From Nereocystis luetkeana (Eukaryota > Sar > Phaeophyceae > Laminariales > Laminariaceae): a stretch of DNA of 64,000 nt. This document shows positions 46,690 through 57,500 of this stretch, in pieces (position 1 is the first letter of the stretch; each line of letters starts with the position of its first letter). A model generated the notes under the pieces. The model was not told the DNA's origin. It saw only the letters and a program-made list of their open reading frames with translations, and did not search any database. The stretch covers positions 8,837,601 to 8,901,600 of the forward strand of contig JARUPZ010000009.1 of NCBI GenBank assembly GCA_031213475.1, given 5' to 3'. The position numbers and the translations under genes were made by a program.

Positions 46690-46791
46690 CTGGGGACCAT
46701 AGTTAACAGAACCTGTGGTATAGATAAAACCCTTTATACTTAACCTTTTCTACTCACAATATATGGTCCTATTAACTATGGTTCCCCGTAA
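46690..46791. mobile_element. MITE family A, copy 3
   Basis: GGGGACCATAGTTAACAGAACC on the left and GGTCCTATTAACTATGGTTCCCC on the right; the outermost left bases (TTAC) are lost. Confidence 0.85.
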
Positions 46792-46849
46792 TAGGTGCTC
46801 AAGAGCAGTTCGTCTTCCGAGTATACCAAGAGAATGGAGAAGGCTCACA

Positions 46850-47520
46850 TGTTGCGAGTCCAGCGTTGGCGTAACTACTACTGAGAGTACTGAGAGTATG
46901 AGGAGTACGGAACCTCGAGAGCAGAGCAAAATGTAACATGTACTCCCAGTATCGAACTACGAAATACTTTGGGTGCAGGCAATATCCACAGCACAGAACC
47001 TCGAGATACTGAGAGTACTCGGTGTACATACTCATAGCAGTGCATATTCCCGAAATACTGCCGGTGTTCTAACCGTCCTCAAGTTGACCCTACGTAGCTA
47101 AAGTGATTTCCTTCAAACTCGCTCTCGTGAGACCATCTGTGAGTGTCTTGTGCCGATCAATGGCCCTGAGAATTGTCGACAGGCTGCATAGACGATCGAA
47201 GTATACGTCATACTCCAAGTATACTGGGCATATCGGGAGTATTTCGTTATACTGGCAGTACTCGTAGTACGAACACTACCAACGGATGAAATACTGATAG
47301 TACTTGCAGTACCCGCAGTACATAACCGCAAGAAACTAAATATAACAAGCAGTATCGACAACAAAAAGCGGGAGCAGCGAATCCCGAATTAATGCGAGCC
47401 TGAAAGTGTCCGCAGAGTATAGTACCAGCAGTAGTCCAGAACTTAAGAATACTATCTGCTGCAGCCCAGACCCGATATACTGCGAGTGCACGAAGTACGT
47501 ATGTACAGTATTTTCTAAAA
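46850..47520. repeat. Region dense in ATACTG-AGTAC phrases
   Basis: Variants of TACTGNNAGTAC (for example TACTGAGAGTACTGAGAGTA near 46879, ACTGGCAGTACTCGTAGTAC near 47252, ACTGATAGTACTTGCAGTAC near 47292) are scattered through about 670 bp. Most contain AGTACT or GTAC palindromes. It looks like a decayed short-period satellite. Confidence 0.55.
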
Positions 47521-49359
47521 CATACTTCGTTTTACTGCCAAGCAATTGGGAGCAACTAACTGCCAAAGGTTGAGGTTGGACGCACGCACGCCCCACATAA
47601 GCGCGTCCAAACTCGGTAGCTTCGCGAAAAACTCACATCTTGTTTTGTATCATACGCATATTATACAGTAGTAGGCGGGGAAACCAAGATGGGCGTACTG
47701 GTACAAGATAGGAAATAAATTGGAAGAGACAAAAATGAAACTTGCAGCGGGGATCGTGCGAATCAAACCTCGGTAACGAAACTATTGTCAAGCGCAGTTA
47801 AGTTTGTCGTTTACGCTACAACAGCAGCTTTTCTACGACTTGCACGCTGTTTTTGCCTCGTGATCTAAAAAAAGGTATTATTGAAGAATTTGTTAGAGTA
47901 GCTTGTACAGGTACCACTGCTGTTTGTTGTATGTACAACAGTACTGCCCATGCCGTAAAGGGCCATGTGACATGATACGACAGCAGAAGATACGTGTGCT
48001 GCCATGCGACAAAATAATGCGTACCTCTGGTCTTTCAGCTAGCTCAAGGATCTATGGTAGGACGCGCAGAAGTATGTATGTGTTTTACAAATAAATGCTG
48101 ATGATGCACACCATCCTTGTACGAAAGACTTGTTGTACTGGACTCGACGAACGTACACAATCCGGGGATGATCAGCACAGAGCCAAAAACGCCGGTCACA
48201 CACGGCATGCAGCAGGTACGTACATAATATATTGACGAAGACAGCTAAACGCTACTACTGTACTACTGAGAGTTCGGCGTGGATCTGCCACATGCGCATA
48301 GTGCGCTGCTAGCTGCTGCGGTTGGCGCGCTGTGCTGAGCACAGCTGGAGCACAGTGGCAATGTTGGATCACACACAGAAATGCGAAAAGAAGCAGCAGG
48401 GGGAGAGGTGATGATGAAACAGGTACGTCAGCTTGGGTATGTATGTACGTTTGGAAATAATCTGGTACCGGTATCTTGTAAGGCAGACAGTGTAATACGG
48501 ATGGGAGGCTTCGATAAGCCCAGACAGTCACAGCCATACTGGGCATATCGGCGTGACGCTCACCCACGGGGTGTGAGCGGCAGCGTTGAAACGATGGGAT
48601 TTGTGCATTGTTTCTGCTGTGTACCTGGTATACACCCGCCGGACTATGTGTTGACAGCTCATGAGAACCTAGGGAAGAAAACAGACAATATTTGTGCCGG
48701 TACGTACGTACAAAAAAAGGCCTCACGTACTGGGACGAGGGAAATCGTCTTCCCCACTCCCGTCGAAAAAGAATATCAGAGCGCTGCGACGCGCCCCAGA
48801 GTGCACAGATCTCATCGAGGCCTGGACCAATGTGTTCATCCGGGCTTCCCGTGTCCGAGCACTTAGCGTTTCACTGAAAAGTGATCGTGCGAAGAGAAAA
48901 GTTGACAAAATTACTAAAAATTGACAAGCTTACGTATACACATACATACTCGTACATGGGATCCCTGGTGCATCGCGTGACCACATAATAATACAATGCA
49001 CGCGAAAAAATATTTTTTTAATTCACAACACGACCCTGCAAACATAATATATGTGTTGACTGACACTCCCGCCCGCTCGTAATTTGCTGTTATATCGTGA
49101 CCTGTTTGAATTATTCACCTATATTAGCAGCAGCAGAATTATTTTGTAGCGCGTAGGATAACTGGCGTATCGCGTCTGCACACTCTCATATCATGCACGC
49201 CTCCTGTAAAAATGTGTCTGGTATTTATTGTAGAAATTTACCCAGACAGACTACTACTCGTAGTCAATACGGTGGGCTTTCCACTTACTCGTAAGTGCCG
49301 TGGGCGATGGGTCGACAGGCGACCAAACCACGTGTGACCCGGCCCTATTCTTATGATCA
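47521..49359. other. Intergenic, open frames of unknown meaning
   Basis: Long overlapping frames on opposite strands (minus 48196-48726, 176 codons; plus 48381-48866, 161 codons) have no recognised domain and cross the dispersed repeat at 48735-48905, so they are probably chance. Confidence 0.4.
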
Positions 49360-50085
49360 CTTATTATTGTGTTGCACTCCCACGAACAAACGCAGATATT
49401 ATTGCCAAAAAAAAGTGCCGACAAAATAGATTCTGGAAGCACGTCTGCCACCTTTATTTTCACGAGGACTTTTTTCTTTTCCGCTATAATAGCTTCGAAC
49501 GTTTCTATCGAACTAAAATTTGGAAGACCGGATGTGTCCTCCTTGGTACACCCCCGTGAGTGTGCCCAAGCGACAGCACTTTTCGTGTCCTTCTTCGCGG
49601 CGAACCTCGTCGCTGAGGTTTGAAAATGTGGTTCCAGGCACTTGAATTTTTATTTTCTTTGTACTCTTTGAGTAAAAAAAAATGTGCTGTCGCACGAGAA
49701 AGAAAAAAAAACTCGTTACGACTTCTGGGGGGCTCCTGCTCTTCTTACTACTACAGCGAAAAAAAATACTTGTCTACAGCATGCTGCACAAGAAACAGAC
49801 ATTCAAGCGCCTGGAACCACATTTTCAAACTTCAGCTACCAGGTCCGCCCCGAAGAAGGGCACGAAAGTGATGTCGCTTTGGCACACCCACTGGCGTGCA
49901 CGAAAGAGCTCATGTCGGGTCTGCCATTTTTTGGCTCTATGGCAACGTTCGGAGCTAGAAGAGCAGAAAAACGAAATGTCCTCAGGAAACAACAACGGCA
50001 GACGGGCTTCCATTGTCTTCGTTATCGTTTTTTGTTTTTTTTTTTGTGGGCAGTGCAACAAAGTTGTGATTGAGTGTTGTACTTA
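49360..50085. mobile_element. Foldback-like element with ~280-bp inverted arms
   Basis: The left arm (about 49370-49650) and right arm (about 49795-50062) are inverted copies around a spacer of about 145 bp. The inner 95 bp is well conserved: GTTTGAAAATGTGGTTCCAGG at 49618 versus its complement at 49814. Outer parts align more loosely (GTCTGCC, GAGGAC, CGAACGTT, TTGTTGCAC). No transposase is encoded. Imperfect arms suggest an old foldback element or the ends of a deleted DNA transposon. Confidence 0.75.
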
Positions 50086-50797
50086 AGCGGATTCAACCTT
50101 GGTACTCTAACGCACGCAGCTCCCACAAACAAACGAGGAAACATCCGAGTACAAGCTGTACACGTCAAAATAGGGCTGGGGCTGCATCAATAAATTGGCA
50201 AGAAGAAGATGTATTCGAGTATTTATAGCAGTAAATGAAGTTATCACGGCCAGGAAGGCCCCTCGAAAACACGCTCCTGTAGAGTAACATGACTGGAGAC
50301 GTGCGCTTTGTTTCGTGTATCCTCCCCGTGACCATTCCTGTACGATGCTACACAGTTAGTATGGACTGATCCTGTATTCACAGCGCTCGGTCACGCAGGC
50401 CATCACGTGTGAACATATCAATCAGGAAGGAATATGGCTCGCAAAAATTCTAGAATACAACGGATTTGGCCTATGCGATTGTGGTAATACTTACCCGTCA
50501 CAGCCCGAATGCGTAGTACAACCGCACTGCGAGCTTTATACATATATATATGCGGCATTTATATGAGGCGCCTTTGTTGCTCTACGACACCTAGTCGCTG
50601 CCGTTCTGGGATGGGTTCGTAGATTCGTGGAGGGCACTTAAGTGGGGTGACCGCACCAAAAGCCGGACACGTCCCACTTGATTTCGGCTATCATCGCAGA
50701 TAAGTGAGAGGTAGTTGCGGGAAGCCATGCACGCTGCACTCATGTGCCCCCCCCCGCCCAGAGGTACACCACTTAAATGGGGCCTCCATTGTTTCTG

Positions 50798-50902
50798 TTA
50801 CGGGGGGTCATAGTTAACAGGACCTATGATTTACATTAAAACCTATAAATTAAACCATTTTTACTCACAATATTCGGTCCTGTTAACTATGGTCCCCCGT
50901 AA
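50798..50902. mobile_element. MITE family A, copy 4
   Basis: 105 bp; ends TTACGGGGGGTCATAGTTAA and TTAACTATGGTCCCCCGTAA. Same length as copy 2. Confidence 0.9.
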
Positions 50903-51451
50903 TAGATGCCAAACGTCATGAACGCAGCTCCGATTTGTTCGTCGTTCAGGATACCTTGTAGGATGCTTGTGTTTCGTTGGAGCTCTGTTATGCCGGCGCG
51001 TACTTCAAATTTGCAACTGTTCGCCTTCTAGCAGTCCCTTGATATCGGAGGGTATGTAGGAAATCGTACTTCGCCTGTGCCACGGTCTAGGGAGGACACA
51101 ATAGCCTAGCCAGACAGGCGAACGGTCGATAATGATTGGATGTAGCTCCTATGTTGGCTTCGTCAGACTTACCTTGTGCACGGAATGGAGGATTGTGTCC
51201 GTTGGGGCAGAAACAGCGACTTCGTATTGTAGTTGCCTGGGTGGTCTCAGTGAACTTCCGAAAGGTCTACGGACACCTCGTTAGGTTGTGACGAGAATGG
51301 AACGCCGTCCCAGCCACACCATGTAACATATACGTCGAATCGACGTGTCTCCTTTGCGTGTGCGTATGCGCGTTGGACCTGCGATGCTCGTTCTGTCGCC
51401 CACAACCCCTTCCAGAATAACGAAACATTTGCGTCCAAGATTAGACTCAAG

Positions 51452-51515
51452 ATGGCACGGTGGGCTAAGTGGCTTATGGCCGTACTCGCGGTGTCATTCA
51501 CTAGCGGAGTACATG
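51452..51515 (+). CDS. Signal-peptide exon
   Basis: ATG followed by MARWAKWLMAVLAVSFTSGV: a short basic start, hydrophobic core and small residues before a likely cleavage point. It ends at G|GTGAGTGA, phase 1. An overlapping minus-strand frame (51247-51660, 137 codons) has no recognised domain and is the competing reading. Confidence 0.5.
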
Positions 51516-54500
51516 GTGAGTGAAACTGTCGAAAAACGTGTTGCCCCTTGTACGCGAGCCTGTTAACTATGAAGTGCGCGAGACATATCTGGCAATCTCC
51601 AGTACAGTACGTAGTCATTGCCTGGTCTCGAGAATCGTTCGTAACGAGTGCATCCATCACCTGACGGTCACAGATTGGATGTTAACCGGATCCGGTACAT
51701 CTAAACGGCGTTGCAGTCGGCGTCAACCACACGCGGCGAGGTCTGGCCAAAAACAGTCCCCCGACCGGGGAACATACCTCGCATACTAAATACCGACAGG
51801 CAACGGATGTAATTACCTGCTCCCACACATCCGCATACGCGTCTCTTGGTCTGACACTGATCCAGGCCAAAATGGGTGTCTCACCGGCCCGACTGCGCTA
51901 TGCACCCCAGGCGTCTCAGTCGTGTGAGTGAAACATTCGCGAAGATGGCGTACTACTGTCGAAATCGTATAGATCGGGGCGTAATAGTGTACTGTAAGAC
52001 ATACGCCATGGTGTTGGATCGTCATCTATCTGAACACCTTGTTCACATTCCGCGTGCGATGTGGGTATCTTTGCTCTGCTGCTATATGCTTGCGTCCATA
52101 CTATTATTGTACTCGTGCACCGAAATCATTCATATCTCGGAGAGGGGGGTGTTCACGATCGAATGATACGGGCGTGCTATATCCCACGTGTTCACCCTAA
52201 CGTTTACATCGACCACCTCGAACCGATTTTAAAGCTACCGAACTGTTAACCTGAGGCATTTCCTTGCGCGAAGGGTGCTTCCGATGACGCCACCCAACTG
52301 AGTAATCGTACGACTAGCTAGTCATGGTTGGCGCTGACCACCTTACCCGGTACTGCACACGTTGACCTCACCGTGTGTGGCAACCTCAGAGGTTCTCCCT
52401 CCCCTCTTGCTTGCACTACTCCAGGCGATTGAACCATTGCGGTATTAGAGACGAAGACGGGATTGATCTTCGGAGCTGCCTCGACCTCATCGGACGCAAC
52501 ACAATTTCGGTGCTGTGAGTTTCGTTGTGCTTCGCAGGGCAAGCAAGAATACCACTGCCGCTCTGGCGTCACCGTATTGTCTTGCTAGCGCGCTCACACA
52601 AACCAACGCCGTTACCTCGATTATTTTTAGGCAACCCCGTATACGTGTCGTCTACCTGATAGGGTCTATTTCACTAGAACACGAGACGTCTCGTGGTTGC
52701 AGATTACAAGATGATAAATTCACTAGCTGAATATTTCCCGTTCTCCGGTGGCTGGACTTGTCCAAAGCACTGGACTTCTGGAAAACGTCCACGATTTATC
52801 TCCTACTTCGCCTCATCACCAACGACTACTACTGGTGTGTAACCGTGCTCAGACGCTCAGACCCAGTAACATCCGGGGCAGGGGTATAGGCAAATGTATA
52901 AAGTGCTTGTGGCATAGGCTGACTCGAAACTTTGGCGTACTTCGTGTTCGAACGAATAAAGTACGGCTCTGTGAAGGGATACCAATATATACGTACACAT
53001 CTATATATAGCCTTGAGGGTGTCGACAGTCGTAGCGCGTGAAGCATGGTGGGCGGAAATACACACGTGCAATGATAAATGGAGCGTAGTGGTGTACGATC
53101 GTTGGTTGAGCGCGTCCTTCCCGGCCAAACATCCACCACCAGTACGCACGAGACTGCCTAGGCCCCCATGGTATTCGCCACCTTTTTCCTAAGAGACTCC
53201 TCAACGACCAATCGGTGAACTTAATCCAGTGGCATTCAGTGACTCCAATAACAGACGGCCCAGACCCTACCACAGGTCGGCCGCGTCATGCTGACATTGT
53301 GTGATCTCCCATATCTATAGTGGACGCTGCTCATCCCACGTATTGTATGGCGTATTGTATGGAGCCCGTACCCTATCCTGCCGTTTTGACGACCGGGTAC
53401 CCGGCATTACGATTGCTATTTTTCCTTTTCATTTCAATTCCAAGAGGGATGGAGTTGGAGTGGAACATGTGCGTATTACTGTTTCATGCTGAAGCATCCA
53501 GTACGGACGGCATATATTGTTTCTTCGGTGAACAAGCCCCCCAAAACCGTATTATTCTTGTATTACTTCGACGCGAGGGCGTGATATGATGGGTTTGAAT
53601 GACATCGATGTGCGAAAAATGTGAAAACATGTACGATGGGAGTGCTCGTTGACGGTGTCCTACTCCTGTTACCATATTTCCAACCCACTGTATGTACCGG
53701 TGCGGAAACGTAGCACTATAGAATCATCGTAATGATGCACCGTGTATGCTGATTTACACCCCGTAGTACCAGAGGAATGAGAAACTACCGTGAATCGCTG
53801 TAATGCTGAATTAAAAAGTTGTTGTATCATAGTACTGCGGAACAATCTCAGATAGCATGTAAACGACCGAGCGCCTCCTTGTTTCTGGATGCGAGGGAGG
53901 CTTCCCCCGCCACTTGGTTGCCACTACTATCTGACGCACCAGCAGCAAGCTCTGTATGTTCGCACGCGAGAACTTCTCCACACAGGCAGTAGCTGCGCTC
54001 GAAGCACCCGAAGACCCGTCGTTAGCCTTTGTAATTCACGCGGGTGCTGGTACCTCTTCGACGACGTCATTTACATATTCCTTTATGTTCTCCGCTGCTG
54101 CTGCTATCAAACCCAGGGCCTGCGCAGTCTTCGCTTTCTTCGCTACTGTTGGTCTCATCGCCTTCCAGGGCGCCTTGCCCCGATATATTTGAAACTCTAG
54201 GCGGGATTATCCGCCTAATTATCCGCCACCAGCAATAGTTTCCCAAGAGACCGCGCCAGGATTGCTCGCATCTTAGTTCATTGTGCTCAACTGGTGCCGT
54301 GCGCCTCCTGTTCAGAGTTGAATATAGTAAGTTAGTTGTTTGTCTGTTTGCTCGGGTTTACTGAATATATAGTACAGGCTTTACGAACCGGAAATACCAT
54401 TTTTCCCGCGGGTACCTCAATACCCCCGGATACCTTCCAGCGGGTACCTTAACACCCCCGGGTACCCAGGTACCTCGTTCCCGACGACACAACTACCCGT

Positions 54501-57500
54501 AGGCTCAGAAGCCTCGCTGGGTTTGAGATCGGACCCTACCTGTCAAACGGGTAGGACGCATCCGGGTATACCCGCCCGGTACCCGGGTAATTAGTTGAAA
54601 TCAAGGTCGTATCTCCCCAGCCCCCCCCCCTCCCTACCTCTAGTGCCCCCCCCCCCCCCTCCCCCCCCCACCACTACCACGACCTTCCCGTTTGTGGAAG
54701 ATGAACTCTAGGCGTTAGGGCTTTAACACGTGAACACCGACGTCTCCGATCAATGTTCATCCCCATGGTTGTAGCCAGAGACAGCAGCAGGCCACAATAA
54801 TCGATGAGTCTCATCGGGTTCAGGGTGAACATATTCCCTTAACCCATTTTCGAGTCAGAGCTCCGGAGGCGAGGAGTTCGAGAAAGAGTAACTGTATGCG
54901 GATGCACCTCTAAGGTAACATGCGTCTGTATGACTTGCAGGTTTTGAGCCTAATCGTAGTTTTCATCATGGGTCTCCCCACCCAAGGAGCCACTCAGAAG
55001 ATCTGAATAAAAACCCCGCACAGGTTTTCGCGGTTTTTCCGTACAAGACATATATCGTACATAGCGTGGGGGGTAGATGAAAACATTATGCTCTTGAGTT
55101 GAGCTATTGTGGAAGAATCAGTCTTGGCAGTAGATTGAAACGAACTAGGTTTCCTCTACGACGCACAAACACTGAGAGAGTGGTCGGTGAAATCAGAACA
55201 AATTATGAATATATCCGAGCTAGCAGTGTGAATTCACCAGTGTAGGCGTAGAGGAGAAGGATGCCATAGATGTCCTGCCTTGGGACATGTGCTTCTTGCC
55301 TTACATATCCATTGTTCTCAGACTGCGTTGCTTGGGATATGTATGGGGCTCAACAAGCGGAGAGCCGCAGGGGTAATAGGTGGTAACTCCCAGCCGTGGT
55401 TGGCGTCATAAAGCGGAGCCCTCAATGCCTCTCACGTCTGCTAGAATCAGTATTTACAACGGAGTACATATAGGATAGTTCACCCATGGGCAGCAATAGG
55501 TATGAGAGCGGCCCGCCGAACGATACCTTCCACGATCCTCCTCGTCACCGAAGCACTGCTCTTAAACACCGCCATAGGAGTAAATGTGGCGCGAGACAAT
55601 TAAACCAGGGGTCTTCCGCTAGAGCACTCAAAACAGCAATACGCGTGCAATTTTCTGTTTTAGTACGGCAGAGTTTGCCACCGTACTCGCAGCGGCGTCT
55701 CGTTTCTAACACAGGATTGGGTACGTAGGAAGTAGTGACATATCAACCCTCATCCGCGGTTTATTCCGGAAGCGTTTACGTGCGACGTGAGACAGTTTCC
55801 AACGTGCTGGCACGGCATCAGATATACACACATATATATATATATATGCCATACACACATGAAACGGTTCATACCTGTTACAGGAGTGAAAAACCGACAC
55901 GAATAATGCCCGGACCTTTTCCTGCACTTTTTAGTATACAGCAAACCTACACGATCAGAGCCGGACTGTTGCCTATAGTCCATATCCCTTTCTTTGGCGA
56001 ATGTATCAGGGACGCGCTCTACGATAGAGGCAGCACATTTCCGCCATAATAGTTTCTGAATGACGGCGCTCCTTAACCCAAACTCGTCGCAATGCCAATC
56101 TTGTTAAAAAAAATGACGTTTGAGTATACTTGGGCCATGGGAATATTCTAGGGATGCAACTTGATTTTTGCTGAGTCTGTTTTGAGGTGGGTCATGGAGC
56201 TCCTGAAGTGAGGAGCCTCAGAAAAATTAGGTAAACCTCTATCGTAGAACGCCTCCATGTGTTTATGCACTGCAAAGGGCACGTGAACAGGCCGCCGGCA
56301 CTACATCTTTCGACTGGTCAACACTACTACTGAAAAAATATTCTACAGTTCTACCGTGTCGAACGTTAGGTACCGACAAAAACAAAACATCACTCAGGGG
56401 ATTACTCTGCCTTTCTTCGTGGTTTAGATCAGTAGTTTAGTGTTTGTATTACGCTTTTTTCTGCAACCCGCACGTCCCCTCACACAACATGACCACGACG
56501 ACAGTAGAAACCAAACTGGATTGGGGCGGCAACGAAATTGGGCATACCACCGTGAATGGCGAGCAGACGTCTCACATGTATATTTGGTGGCTGACCCCAC
56601 CCACGGGTAAAACCATATCGTAGTCAGTCGCTGAAGGGTTGAATATTGTCGAAAATACGTACAGTAGGTGCTCCTTTCCGACCAAACAATCACATTATGA
56701 AAGTATTCCGATAGGACATAGAGATAACATGCACGGGCGAACCGGGAAAAGCCGCAGAAGTAACACATACCGGGTACGTGGTAGTAACTTGCTCCGTTGG
56801 AGGCCGATGTCTGTTAGACTTCACGACGATGTGTGCACGTGTTTCGTTCAGGCGCCTCGACTACAACGACCTTACCACGGTGCCAGCGGGTCTCTTCGAT
56901 AATTTGGGGTCTCTCAAAACGTTGTGAGTGGAGACTATGGCGTTCCCCCCGTTGCGTCCTGAAACTTCGTGGTAAATTTCGATGCGGCAAACCCCGGGTG
57001 ATGAATTGATGTGTACTTGATGCCATGTATGAGGAGCTTTCGTCGAGAAACCTATCTTGCCAGCCAGACAATATGGTGCGGGCATTCGCGACGGATAAAT
57101 AGCACAAGAGCCCCCCCCCCCCCCTCACTGCGAGTGAAAAACTTACACGCACCCGTTCAATTTTGACGCACGTCGCTCTGTTGACGCTGTGACATCGTCG
57201 TAACAGGAACCTGGAAAAAAATGCCATCACCACTATCGACGCTGACGCTTTCACGAGTTTGACGTCTGTTCAACTTTTGTGAGTGAGCGAGGGAGGTTAG
57301 ACCACGATCTCGACCAGAGATGGTAGACACGGGAGCGAATATGTGGTTCGTTGCTGATTCTGCTACCGCACTTGCTTGACCTCGGGCAATGCACATCCGT
57401 CATTGTGCCTTTGAACGTCAGCGTGTATATCACGCCACCGAATTCCAAGTCCTCCCTACATGTAACAGCAGCGTGCGCACCAGACAGAGACGGAGAGATT

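Noticed and set aside
48196..48866. Overlapping long frames on both strands as genes
   Set aside because: No domains, overlap of opposite strands, and inclusion of a dispersed repeat make both doubtful.
56488..56622. Open ATG frame before LRR exon 1 as the gene's first exon
   Set aside because: No signal peptide or hydrophobic segment, and no well-placed donor in the right phase.
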